Assembly: GCA_022577435.1 (NCBI GenBank)
Contig: JAKOON010000033.1
Coordinates: 1,065,501 to 1,129,500, forward strand
Reading direction: 5' to 3'
Length of the DNA stretch: 64,000 nucleotides
Source of the DNA: Embiotoca jacksoni
Lineage: Eukaryota; Chordata; Actinopteri; Embiotocidae
Shown: positions 11,469-24,352 of the stretch, piece by piece
How the letters are laid out: each line of letters opens with the position of its first letter
Numbering within the stretch: the stretch's first letter is position 1
Notes under the pieces: model-generated
Databases searched by the model: none
The model's input: only the letters and a program-made list of their open reading frames with translations
What the model was told of the DNA's origin: nothing
Translations under genes and position numbers: made by a program

Positions 11469-13682
11469 CTTACACACAGGCTCCTGGGATCTTATAAACA
11501 TTGTGCATTTCCTCTTGTCCCAGTGTCATTCTCTTCACATCAGTTGAACACGTGTGTCTTTTTTTTTTATTATAATTAACGTTTATGCTACAGATTTTCA
11601 ATAGTTTTGGTTTTGTTTAAAGCCGCATTCAGTTTTTCGGGCAACAAAAGCGGCTGACCATTATAATATTATCACCTTTTACAAGTTGTTGCAGCACAAA
11701 TACAACACAAGCATTAGTTTAGAGTCATTTTTTTTTTTGTCCAATATAAGTTGTCCTTTTTTAACTTTGCTTTGATCTCCTCCTGCTCATGATAAGAATA
11801 CACGCGTCTCCGGCTTGTTTAACGCTCCACTGTCTTCCTCTATGAATCATTCACCGTGTCTGTCGGCTGCTTAGCTGCTAACACACAGTGTTTTTTTTTT
11901 GTTTTTTTTTTTTTATCAGAGCTGGGCGAGGAATGGCTCATGATTTTTGAATAGTCATTAAAAAAAGAAAGAAAAAAAAGACATTGAATAGTTCATGCGA
12001 CCCCGTGTCATGACTTCGTCGGAATTCGTTACTACCTCCAGAAGATGGAATAATAACACTCAAATAGTTCGCAGCGAATGTTGAATAGCATTTTTACTTG
12101 AAATGTCCATCATTAGGCTGGAAAGAGCTTGTTGAGTAGTTGAAACTCGGTATGCGCTCGGTACAGCTGAGGGGAACTGCAGATTTGAGTGATGATTTTC
12201 GGCGGGTTCTTCTCAATAATTAATCTCTCCTTCACACCTCACATAGTAATTCATTTGTAAATCCATTTTTGATGTAAAAATGTTGGTTGGATTTGAAGCT
12301 GATGACTAGACTGAAGGCAATTTATTATATTTCCCTGATTTCCACCAGGGCTGTTTCACCTCTTCTCAAACAGAAACTTGTACCGTCACAGTAATTTGAA
12401 GGATGATGTTAAATCATCCAGACAAGTCCACGTAGTGGCTGTAAAACTGTTTGAATTGTTGTTCTCTTTGTTTTTGTGTTTGTTTCTACCCTGTTTACAG
12501 ACTTTGATTGATTCATCGCGAGCGTCTTTCCAGCCCTGTTTCGTAACCCGGCTCTGTCCGCCTGTTGCTCACAGCTTCAGTCTTTGCTGTGATTATAGTC
12601 TGAAAAACCCCGTTGGCATGGGGGTCAGCTCAGTTTGTCTGAAGGGCGGACCAATCATCAACCAGTGGGGGTGATGAAGAGGGACGACGTTCTTTAAAGT
12701 CAAGCGTGTGTTTCTAAATGCAGTTTTTTTTTTTTTTTTACAAAGGCTTCGGTGGCAGAAGCTCGAAGAAGTGCTACGAAAACTTGTCGCGAAGCTCACA
12801 AATCTGGACAAATTCATGCAAGAACAATGCCTACATCTGCAAGTCATTTACCAACATGGCGTTGCACACTACTCATATTGAGGGAGGGTATCTGCTGTTT
12901 GGAGCTTCAATTTCAGGGCCCAACATACTTCACGTGATTGTGAATTTGGATCGGTTGAACGCTGCTCCAGAAGTCAACTCGAGGTGTACGCTCATTAGGA
13001 TGAAACACAACTGGAAACAATCCTCAATGGAGCGTGACCAGACATATTTCCACGATGAATTTGGGTCTGGTAATAGCAGGCCACCTGTCTCCAAGAAATG
13101 ATGTGAAGCACATTTAGAAGAAAACATAATTCTGCCTGGATTACGTTTCTATCAACATAATGGGAAACTGTCCTGCCGTTTCACACAAAACCTTTAATGG
13201 CTAAAACGCTCTGTTAAAACACAAATATGTGGAAAAGAAACAAAACAGTTTAGCGCAACGTAATATTTTTTTTAGGAGATAATGTTAAAAAAACAAACAA
13301 TAATTTCATGCGTGATTAACCCCGACAGACACAAACTGACAGATGACTGCTGCTCTGACACAGATACTCACCCAATTTGTCTGCTGTCAGTTGGCTGGTT
13401 GCTTGTCAGTGTAAAACACATTCAATTCATCCGTGTTCTCCTTCAAGAACAAGCCACGTTTTAATTTTCCCCTCGCCTACCTGGTAAATTCCAAATCAGT
13501 AAAAAATAAAAATAAAAAGGAATTCAAAATTTGATTGCATTGGCAGGAATATTCATTGAGGTTAATGCAAGAATGAAAATTGTGCTCAGAGCGTCTGGCA
13601 GGAACGAAAGAAACCACGTCAACGTCACTACTAGTGAAAACGTGGCAGATTTAGCAAAGAGATGCGCAGTAGGTGGGTTGGG

Positions 13683-13685
<3 letters not shown>

Positions 13686-13714
<29 letters not shown>
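13686..13714. repeat. (GT)n microsatellite
   Basis: About 14 GT units, followed by a G-rich run to 13731. Confidence 0.93.
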
Positions 13715-13716
<2 letters not shown>

Positions 13717-15772
13717 AAGGGGTGGGGGGGTGCAAACCCAATCACCATGAAACATCAAACAGTGTCACAAGACTGGGAGAAAACGGCAATAATTCTCTTT
13801 TAAAGCCGTTCATGACAAACTGTATGATGATGATAGAAATTTAATTTGAGGTGATCTTGGAGGTCTGTCCTTCAGCTTCAAACCAGAAGCCTGGAAATTT
13901 AAAGAGTGGATTGAGATGCTGAGGTGACTTCAGGAGATAGACGCAATAATCCACTTTGAACAGCATTTCGAACTTCAAAACATCGTCTTCCTCAGGTTTA
14001 ACGAAGGTTATTGATGCTTTTATTTCATCTTTAAACTCCCCTCCCCTCACAGCTTTCGAAGATGTTCTCGTATATCCAGAATTCGGTAGTTTAGCATTTG
14101 AACTGCTTGGTGTTATTGTCTTTTACTGTGCCAACCAGGTGCAGCGATAAGTTAGAGTTCAAATTATATAGATATTACTGAAGGTTCAGGTGGAGTTTCA
14201 CATGAACACAAGCCAAAGCTGTCTGACTGTTTTAAACATCAGGGTTGTTGGACTGTGACTCTAAAAGAGGCTGTTTGTGTATCTCTAAATTAAATCCATA
14301 TTTCCTGAGGTTTTTTTTTCTTCTTCCTGTTTCCATCTGCAAAAACAATGAAGCTGAAACTGTTAGAGATAGATAAGGCGTATCAGCACATTTCCCATGA
14401 AAGCCAACCACGTTGCTACGCAAGTAGAAATGTAATGCAGCGGCCCACCGAGGCTGCCGGTCCTCTCTGTAATGGTCTAGTTTTGTCACATTAATTATAA
14501 TGTGGAGGCAGAAGAGCTGCGGAGATGGAAACTCACACGGAGACACCAGACACTATAAGTAACTTTTTATGACACGATTTTCTTCCAAATACTCATTTCA
14601 GCTTTTAGCTTTGATCTTTGTCTTCATTAGTGTCTAAAATTCCAAAGCCTTTCATATTGTGTTTATTTTATTTGCTTTAATTACAGTTCGCCCTCGTTAT
14701 GCACAGCATTTCTCTTCCTTCTAAGATAACAGCGAACATGGAGCCTCAGCTCTGGTTTTGCTTTTCCAGCAGACAGATTTTTTTTTTTGGGTCTGTCTCC
14801 GTCATGATATTTTAGTTGATGATTAATTGTCATAACGGTGACAGGCCTACCTTTTCAGAGCTACTTAACGCGTCATGGCAGGTTAAGCAGACTAATGAGG
14901 CGTCTCAGTAAGCAATGCCTCCGAGCCAAGAAGGTCATTGCTAATATTAGTAAATACACGTGCCTCTACTGCTTTGACAAACTTCTGCTATTTTAATGTT
15001 TTGGGTGCTGTCAATGTTACCTCTTCAGCAAATTGAATTATTTGGGGTCATGTTTCATTTTGTCAGAAATTTTTCAAAAACATCGGAGTACCTTGAAAGA
15101 ACGTGGTTAAGGCCGACTGGTGCACTGGCATTATTATGAAAAGCACGTTTGAGTGCAGAAAAATCCTTTTCATGTGTTTTGGAATTTTTTTCAACAACAA
15201 CACCTGGCAATCAAATTTCAAACATTTTTGTCCCACGAATACAAAATAGGTCATTTTAGAATTTTTCCATTTGGCAGCGTATGTCACTCATTCTTAAATA
15301 AGGCTGTTTTTACAAACTTGCCTCTAAAATGTGTAAGTGTGTGATTTCCTCCGATGTTTGGCCTCGGGAGACGTCCTCTTCGTGTCCAGCAGGCCCCATT
15401 TTGTCTTTCCTTTTGACAAATAATGACAAGAACAGTTAGAGTGACTCAAGCAAAACCAAAGAAAAGACCACATTTAGTGGAGCTGAGAAGAACTGTCTGA
15501 TGATTGTTTGTGGGTTCAACAATTCCTTTAATATTTAACATCAGCAGTTCATATAAACATGTTGATAAGTCCAGCTTTAAAAAGTAAGTCATTGATGTTG
15601 AAATGTTACATGTAGCACCTTAATGTCTTTTTGTTGAGCACTTCAGAAGCTATAAATCATGTATTATTAATGGGTTTATAGGGAGTTGTAGCTATTTTAG
15701 TGCATGGCCAGTGTTGCAGGACAAAGCAGACTTTATCTTTTCTACGGTACGTAGCGTCTCCAGGGTGTCAGA

Positions 15773-15803
15773 CCCCCCCCCCCCCCCCCCCACACACACA
15801 CAC
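15773..15803. repeat. poly-C run joined to (CA)n
   Basis: About 19 C followed directly by six CA units. Such junctions are prone to length error in sequencing. Confidence 0.93.
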
Positions 15804-15983
15804 CCTGAAGGCCACGGCTGTTTGACTCTTATGAATGCTCACGCTGGACGATAAATGCATCAATAGGTTATTAATTAGCGAGCTCCTGTGTTATCAGCCC
15901 ACACAGAGACCGGAAGCACTGACAGTCAAGGGGAGAGAAATCTGTCATCCTCTCCTCTGTGGTTCAGGGAGATGCACAATCCT

Positions 15984-15985
<2 letters not shown>

Positions 15986-16045
<60 letters not shown>

Positions 16046-16057
16046 ACAGAGGACAGT

Positions 16058-16112
<55 letters not shown>
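15986..16112. repeat. (CA)n and (GT)n arrays in inverted arrangement
   Basis: A CA run at 15986-16042 is followed, after an 18-base spacer (16043-16060), by a GT run at 16061-16112. The two arms are reverse complements, so either strand could fold into a hairpin with about 26 dinucleotide pairs. Confidence 0.95.
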
Positions 16113-16114
<2 letters not shown>

Positions 16115-17159
16115 ATGCACAGTCTTTCTGCTGTTCTTCTGCGGTGGCCATATCTCATCTGTTCTTCACCTTGTCTGTACTTTCACCTCGAGCTCCCTCT
16201 GAAGAACAAACTCCAGAAAAGCTGCAGTGAACCGCTGCCCTTTCACTCGCCGTGTCTTACAAACAAATCGTTGGTCTTTATTGGAGCCCCCGCAGATCCG
16301 CTCCGCCTTTTGAAAACTGCCAGATCGAGACAGGAAGCAGTTCGATGTATCGCCTTTTGTTTTGTTCTTTTATCGCCTTGAAATGGAGAAAGGAGGAAAA
16401 AAAAAAAAAAAGGAGTAAGAATGACAAAAAGAGCAGAAAAAAAAGAATCACTCCGTCCCGTCTTTGCAACAAACGCGCAGACTCACAGACATGCACTCAT
16501 TCATCGGCACTTTCACATTATTTCGTGATTCGTCTTTTACGCACGCCCGTGCTGCTGCGTTCGCCGACTCTCTCTCTGCTCTGGAGGAGAGCGAAGACGG
16601 CACTCGACGAAGAGCCAGAGGATCGGGCGCACAAATTGCAGCCGGGCTGCGAGCCTGGTGTCATGTGACGCGTCCTCTTACGATCAGCGGCCTGGTTGAC
16701 CTTTTGCAGGCTGGTGACGGGGCTTACGGGATCCTCGCTATTTCCCACTGGTGAATTTGTTTCCAGGCCTTTTGTAGCAGAGGATCAACTGTGGCTACGC
16801 ACAGGAGCTATTGGGAATCCAGACACTGTGGAAAGTAAGGGGCACAGATGGGTACGCGCTTGTGAATACATCACGCCGTCGGCAGGCGAAAGGAATACTT
16901 GACACTGTGGAAAACACACACTCTTTTGCTTGAAGATTTCGAACACCGCCGCCTCGTCTTGAGTTTACTCTACCGAGCGCTTCTGTGATAACGTTGAATC
17001 ATTGTCAGCCGAACTAGATTGTTTCTGGTTTATTAAACTTGAGTATCCTGTGATGACACTGATCTCACCACAGTTATATAAGGTTAAGGTATAGTAGTAA
17101 TGATGAGCAACTGGGAAGTGGGAACGTTACAACCTCGAATTGGATAATGAATTAGATAT

Positions 17160-17375
17160 CACGCCTCAAACAGAGGTGTGTTTGGGGGGCGTGCCTGGTT
17201 TGAGTGACATGCCCGGGGCTCAGTTAGGTTGACAGAACGGGTGGGCGGGGCTTAGTGTCCTCGGGCTCTCTGTCAGATCCACCCGTCGACAGACAAAATG
17301 CCGGAGTCGGAGCTTTTAAACCGCAGTTCACAAAGTAACGAGTGACGCCCCTGTAGGTTACCGCTTGGTAAACTC
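17160..17375 (+). mobile_element. interspersed repeat, copy 2 of the three-copy family (partial)
   Basis: The text gcctcaaacagag, ggcgtgcctggtttgagtga, catgcccg, cttagtgtcctc, gtcagatccaccc, gtgacgcccctgtagg and ttaccgcttgg parallels copy 1 read on the opposite strand and the copy at 42.8-43.3 kb. It shares with copy 1 the phrase cttagtgtcctc, which is not evident in the third copy, so copies 1 and 2 may belong to one subfamily. The left part of the element is missing or unrecognisable, and the middle appears shortened. Confidence 0.7.
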
Positions 17376-20300
17376 AAAGTTTTATTAATGCTTTTACAGT
17401 TCGCCCAATTAAGTTCATCTAACCTGGGGGATTGTGAAAACTTTCCTCCCGTCCATGTTTCTTGCCTGATTGGACTTCCTTTTTGGTAATTTTGCTTTGC
17501 TCGCACACCTCAGCTTGCAAAGTACTGTGCTATCATTGTAATTTATTGAAATTAATGAGAAAACAACACAAATGAGCAACAGAATTAAAAATTAAAAAGC
17601 AGCTGCGTAACTTTAAAAAAAAGCACCTTAATCTTCATTACCTCGGCCTAGAAAAACGTATTTCTTTGTGAGAAATGGAAGGTGATTACGAGGAACGTTG
17701 GGTCCGATTTTTTAAAAGTTTGCCCTTGCATAGCTCCTCACTTTACAATATTTGCATCTTGTGTGCACCAAAGGCAGCAGAGCGAGGCCCCGGCCTGCCC
17801 GTGGGGAGCGGCTGCGGGGGTTAGTGTTGTTGCCCAAGGAGATCCACAGCCGCTCCTCCAAAAAGTGATTAACTGGTTACGATTTCCGAGCAGTCGGAGA
17901 ACAGTCAGATAGACCGTGACCCAGATGACCGAGAAGCTTCACAGGCACGTAGGAGTTGGAAAGTCCAAATCACCTCAGGTACTGCACCACTTCAGACGAT
18001 CCAGAAGCTCTGCTGCTGTTACAGTCTTATCTTGCCACACTGATAAGCACATAGCCACGAGGAGAGACGAGTATAAAGTATAAAGGTGAAGAGGTGAAAA
18101 AAAAAAAAAAAAAAAGCTCTGTAGGAGGGAGACGGAGAAAGTGCACGAGGGGTCGAGCGAGGCGTAAAACGAAGTGGGAGCGGTGAATGTTCTGTGGGAG
18201 GCGATGTGGCTCCATTCAAGTGAGAAGCAGGTGAAAGGACAAACAAAGTCCTTCAACATTTCCTCGATAATGAATGTATTTTCGCACACACACTCGCCGT
18301 TCTCTTTCTGTGGGTCTTTGCGGCGACACAAAAACAGCGAGGGCGGCGTTCGCCTGGAAAACACCTCGTTCCTGATGCTTGACTAGAGAGCGGCAAAGTG
18401 CACTTCACTGCTTCCAGAACCGGCATTAGTGACAGGCGAGACAAATAATGTGCATGACGAGGAGGGAAAAACAGTTGTGCCTGCAGTCAGGGACAAGTCC
18501 AGTGGAGCAGGGTTGACGTCATCATCACGTCTTTATAACGTGTCAGGCCCCTTGCCCTCTGGAGGGAGGTATATATACACTACAGTTTGATTTTCAACTT
18601 CCTCGGGTCCTTAAATCTCCCCGTAAATGTAAACAGAAATGTTTTCCATTGGGTTTTTTTTTAAATATTGAACGTGATAACTTCGGGGAATGTTGAAAAC
18701 ACTCGGACAAACTTTGCTCCCATCCCGAGGCTTTTCAAGTAAACTCACCCATTGATTCATGACAAAAATGCGAGCAATCGAATATGCAAAGAGAAACATA
18801 AATGCGCTCTGTCTCAAAGGAACCTAATTTAACCCGAAACTGAACAAATCTGTGGACAGGAAATTCAGCGCATCTTGGGATTTGTTGGCTGTAAAATATT
18901 AAGAACGTGCAGTTGACATGAAGAATATATCAAACAGGAAGTTGAGGAATTCTTTAAATAGAGTCGGTTAGAATATGATTAAAAAAAATGCATGCGATAG
19001 CTTTTTTATGTTATGCTATGTTATTCTTCGGCACAACATCCACGCTTGTCATGCAAATAAATACTCTTGATTATGATGAGAAAAGAAAGTGAAGCAACGC
19101 TGCGATTTAGCCGTCAATAATTGGAGGGCTTAAAACATCCCGATCAGACCTCGCCCTGTGCAGCTGGAACGCCTGTTTTATAATAATGACACATTGCCAA
19201 GAAGCGCATTTAGACTCAAGTGCAACTTCACAGCACATCATAATCATCTTTTTGATCTGAGCCTACAGTATTATACCCACTTAACCTCCGTATCTACAGT
19301 ACAGAGTGAGAAATGTAAAGAGGCATTCCTGCACTGCAGACGCGTCTCTCGGCTTCAGCGCTTAATTTCAGCTTCTTATTACCGCGCTAAGCAGGGACAT
19401 CCGAGCTCATCTAGAACGGAGGCTTTGAGAGCTTATTTTGGCTGCGGTCCTGGTTATGAATTTCTCATTGGTATTCCTGATCTGCAGTCTGAAGAAAAAG
19501 TAAAAGCTTATTCCCCCTGGAGAGCCAGACTGTGTCCCTTCACACTCCCAACAAAACAGCAACGGAGCTCACCTCAATCAACTGCAGCCACAATTCCTTT
19601 CATTCATTTTTATTTATTTTTTTTTTTTTTATTCCATTTTAAATCATCACCAGGTCGGGCCAGAAAGTTGTGCCCCAGGGTGCGATCGTTGGACCCCGCC
19701 ATTTCCTGTCTGTGCCCTGCGTTTTCTTCCATGACTGCTGATTTGTGTTTGTCGAGCTCCTACTGTTGTCACAGTCTGTTTTTAATCATGAACCATGTTT
19801 GTCCAGACCCAATTCAATTATTCATCATGTTTGCTCAACGAGCTGCTCCGCTGCAATAGCACTGTTGATACGAATTGAACTCCAGCACACTGAGAAACAA
19901 GAGCTAGTCGTCATCTATCCAAGTTTGCGCTTCTTTCTGTGTTTGTGTGTTGTATCAGTTTCTTCTGTCGACAACAGGACCAGCAAAACCACATCATTGA
20001 AACCTATTTTTAGAAGCGAGAGTCTATCTTCTGGGAAAAGTTGTAAGGGAAAAAAAATGACCACCTGTAGTGGAAAATATCTGGAACAAAGTAAAAATAA
20101 AATCAAAAAGATCCAGCACGAGTCAATATACTGTATACACCCCGAGAGATAAGAGAGGAAAATTGGATTTCACTACCTGTGTTCCATGTCTCCGCTTCAC
20201 ACAAGATGTCATTCATGCATTTTCAAGGTCACTTAAAATAACACACTTCTATAATAACTTGTATAATAAAAAATAAGGCCGTCGTAAGAGGACGTAGTCG

Positions 20301-21532
20301 CTCGCATGTATGTTCATGAAAGTGTCCGTCTCCAAGATGGTGACTTGTTGCATCTTCTTTTCGGTTGTCTGCATCCATCTATCTTATTCTCTGCAGATCC
20401 AAATTGCCATTATTCGAGCTCCTATTTCATTGAACATGCAATTCGGCGTTGCACACAGAAAGTCAGACACAGACGTTTTCATAATGATCTATTCAGCCAA
20501 CTAATAAGGCCCACCAGGGTGGAGGGTTGTGGGGTGCTAATGCTCATAATCCATTCAAAATCCCTCTCATCTGTTTCCTGCTTTGAGTGCCATGGGGGAG
20601 AACTTGGCACAAAATTACTTTTCTGTACTTCTGTGTTGCTCTATAATTAGTCCTGAGTGTGCACTTTCACGTTATAATACAACTGCAGAAGTTATTTTTA
20701 ACCTTTATTTTTGCATTTTGTTCTGGATTCTTTGTTAAAAATGAACCCGCAACGTTTTCGACAGCTAATGTGATTTAATACTTGTAATTTCAGAAGAAAT
20801 AAAGCATCGTCGTATTCTGAAGGCCAAATATACCTCTGACATTTCTGCTGCAAAATGGCTTGATGTTTTATAAAAGCATATGTTAACCTCACATTGTGTG
20901 CAGAAAATGGATGGAAGGATGCTATAAACCCATGTACCTTATTTGATATTTTCATTACGGTAACAATAGGTTGCTTTAGTCTTGGACCATATATCCAGAT
21001 TTCCTTCATTATAGGTCATTATCACGTTCTTAATATTGCCGTCTTCTCATTTCTTGTCATACTTTTGCTGTCCACCTTTTTTTTTTTTTTTAAATACAAT
21101 GCAATCTACATTGTAACATACAGTCTATGGATCATTTACCTTGTGCCTCACTCATGCGTCATCTTTCTTTCTCTAATTTAAAACTTCTGCTGATTACTCG
21201 AGGTCTTAAAGTTTAAACGTGTTCAGATTTTCCGTCGACATCATTGCAATCAAAAAAAAAAAGAAGGTAGAAGTGACATTAAGGTGACGGCGGAGCCTCG
21301 GCTGTTTTCGTGTCACATATTTATTTTATTTTTTTCTCCATTTATATTTATTATGGCCTCATACGAAGTCACGCGCTTAATTGCATTAAGTCTCAGTTTG
21401 TTACGCTCGGTCCGAGTCATCCGACTTCAGTGGAAAGTCTGCTGTCTGATCTGTGACTTGTGATGATCTGTGGCTTCTTGGTGATGATGAGGAGTGTGTG
21501 CATCACTCGTGGCTCTCACTGGGCAATGACCC

Positions 21533-21550
21533 TGTGTGCGTGCGTGTGTG

Positions 21551-21593
<43 letters not shown>
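21533..21593. repeat. (GT)n microsatellite with GCG interruptions
   Basis: About 30 units with GC steps near 21540 and 21556. Confidence 0.95.
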
Positions 21594-21595
<2 letters not shown>

Positions 21596-24307
21596 CTGTG
21601 CATTTCGCTGTTTGGCTTTTGCTGCCTATCTTGCTGACAGGCATCAGTTTCAGTTCATCTGTCAGTCTATGAGGCTTTTCATGTCATTTTGGAGGTGGCT
21701 GAGGGAGGGGACGGGGGGGCGGAGGGTAGTGTTTCCACAAGTGTGTGATGTCTGATAGAATTAGTGATGGAGCTTTGAGGAAGCACCGCTGCTGGTGCGG
21801 AAAAGCAATCTGTCAGCATGGTATTAGGAGGGGATATTTCACTCATAACCGAGACTGCAGTACGATCTGTATTCTTTTATGGACACAAAGAGGGAGGAGA
21901 GAGATGAACAGAGAGGGAGTATTATGTCTCTATGAAACAGATATAAATACACAACATAAGAAAATGAAAGCCTTTTACATATTTATTATATATAAACCAT
22001 AGCGGGATCAATGAAAACAATTTCAATTTGTGTCGGCTTCATCCTTTGAAAAGACTTTTGGTTCAAACAGACGGCTCGCCATCTGCGTTTGTTCCCTTCC
22101 CAACTGCATTTGAGCCTCGGCTGAGGTAAAACCTCCAGTGACCTGCCTCCCTCTGATAAGAACCGCCGTCGTTCACTGGATCGCCGCCATTTAGCCCGTA
22201 ATTCTTCTTTTCTTTATTCGACAGAACAATTCTGTTCTGTGTCCCTAAATGGTTGGACCTCGCTTTCAGATAAGACACAAAGACCCCCCCTAAGGTGTCA
22301 TATCGGAGCTCCTGGAATTAGGCCGGGCGGTTATGAGCTGGATCGGAGCTTAATCAGTAGTGTGGCACCCAGAGGAGCCGAGGATGTGAGCACCTGGCTG
22401 TAAGTCCAGTTCAGGTGAACAGAGCCTGAATATAAAATGAAATTCTTGTTGCTCTGCTGCTTCAAACATCAGGATGAATTTACTGTTTTAAGGATAACTT
22501 GCATGCAATGAAACATTTCAATTTATGCTTTCTAACAGTATTATGGAGTCACTTTAAGCTGCTGCCTGATTTTTGTTTTCAGTTTTAAGTCTCATGACTC
22601 TGTGAAAACGGGCCACTCGGAGAATCACCAACTCCGAGCTCTTCGACGCTTTATGGCCTCTTTTAAACTTATTGTTCTGGTGCTAACAGTCAACATTTAC
22701 TGTACCACTCAGTCACATCCTGTTATTTCCACCAGCAGCAGGTTATTACTTCCAGCAAAAAAAAAAAAACTCCAGTAAACTCAAGGTTCAATTTATTTAC
22801 CCATAAAACTTGGACATTACAGTGCCTCCGTCCTAATCCGTCAATAGCTGTCCATTCTGGCAGCCCAGCTCCAAACAGCACAGGTTAGCAAATATAAATC
22901 TGGTGAAGGACGCCAAACATCCAGCAGCTTAAAACATTTTCCTCAGCAGCTGATGAAAAGTAAACAGAGCGGAGCGGCTGGTGGACTTGCATTTCTCTGA
23001 TGAATTCATCCATTGGAATGATAATAATGTTGCTGTTTCTTTTTTAGCCTGATTAAAAGTTCTTCTTTTACCCAAAAATCAATTAACAGCTTCACCGAGA
23101 AAAAAAAAAAGCTGGAAACTGTTATTATAATTCCTCCAAATCTTTCATCTTCATAAACTGATTATTTGGACTCTTGCAGGCAGTAAAAACAAGCTGCAAA
23201 CACCACACTGACACAGTATCCTCTTATTTTCATTTTCTATGGCAAAATCGCTTGCAAACAGCTGCCTGTTCACACACCCTGCAGAACAACATCAGCATGA
23301 CTGTAAGTCCAATATTCACCATGTGTGTGATTCTGTGTTGCTCTCCGCAAAATCCTGACGAGGCAAGTATTTAGGATCAAAACTATTCGGAGCGGCAGCG
23401 ATGTAAAGATTTGCAAAGTTCAAATAGATCCGGGACATTCTTTGGAAATCTGAGCGCGGCCCCAGAAGTCCATCTGCATGTGTGCTTCAAGTGCAGCATC
23501 TGAATGGAAACTCTCCACAGCGTCTAACTAGTGATGCCACAAGAAATGCGTAAAGCGATTGGTTGATGGCATTTTTTTCCTTTTGCGAAAGTTAAAAAAA
23601 AAAATCGACCTCCTTCCAAAGAAATACAATGTGCTTCATAACAAAAATAGCCGTTCGAAAAAATAGATTGACGTGCCAATAATTGCACGGGGAAAAAAAA
23701 AAAACACGCTTCACGTGTGTCGAGGCCGTGAAGCTGCTAGCCGCTTTGCTTTGATTTGCTAAATTTGTCAACTTTACGCAGCTGCCTGCGACTGCTGAAA
23801 ACGACGCCGGTGAGAGTCTACGAAAGCAAGACGCTGGCGGGCCAGAAAACCAAAACAATGAGCTAAAAGGCGATAAAATAACAAAAAAGCTTCGGAGAGC
23901 TAAGGGTAACTGTGGAGTTGGGTGATTAGTCTGCTTGGGGTCATCGCTACAAGAAACCCCTTTCTAATCAATATTAAAATAATAATAAATGTTTAACTGA
24001 CGAAGGAGTGAAAGTCGGCGTAACCCTGGTAGTAGCAGCAAAACTTGTGGATTTTTTAAAAGTAGCAGCAAATAAGAAACATTCAGCTTATGTAAGTACG
24101 ATAAAAAAAAAAAAATACAATAATTTGTGTAAATATGAAATTGAATGCTCATCGTAAACTACTCGCATTGCAGATGCAAACGGTATCGGAACAGAAATTA
24201 GCAGAACTCGCCCCCCTTTTAACTGCACTGATGCCAAGGCCACTTTGAAGTCAGACTAACACGACAGGTCAGGTGCAACGGGAACAGTCATCGTTCATAA
24301 ACACACA

Positions 24308-24309
24308 CC

Positions 24310-24340
<31 letters not shown>

Positions 24341-24352
24341 AAAAAAAAAAAA
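24308..24352. repeat. poly-C (about 23) abutting poly-A (about 22)
   Basis: Two long homopolymers meet without a spacer. The C run could form an i-motif or, on the other strand, a G-quadruplex. Its length may also be affected by sequencing or assembly error. Confidence 0.95.

Larger units (their letters stand above)
10746..17155. other. intergenic DNA, no gene seen
   Basis: Mostly unique AT-rich sequence with microsatellites at 11392-11467, 13686-13714 and 15773-16112, and T or A runs near 11100, 11540, 11890, 12725 and 16397. No exon-like frame with family similarity was found. Confidence 0.7.

Noticed and set aside
15835..16381. Several open frames across the paired CA/GT arrays
   Set aside because: The same microsatellite is open in multiple frames and strands; flanking codons show no similarity to any family.
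19158..19859. A 233-codon + frame
   Set aside because: Composition shifts abruptly into Phe from a poly-T tract, no family similarity is recognised, and no intron signals or neighbouring exons support it.
21105..21135. A 'tacagtctatgg' word similar to the terminus of the three-copy repeat family
   Set aside because: Only about 12 bases match, and no body of the element adjoins it.
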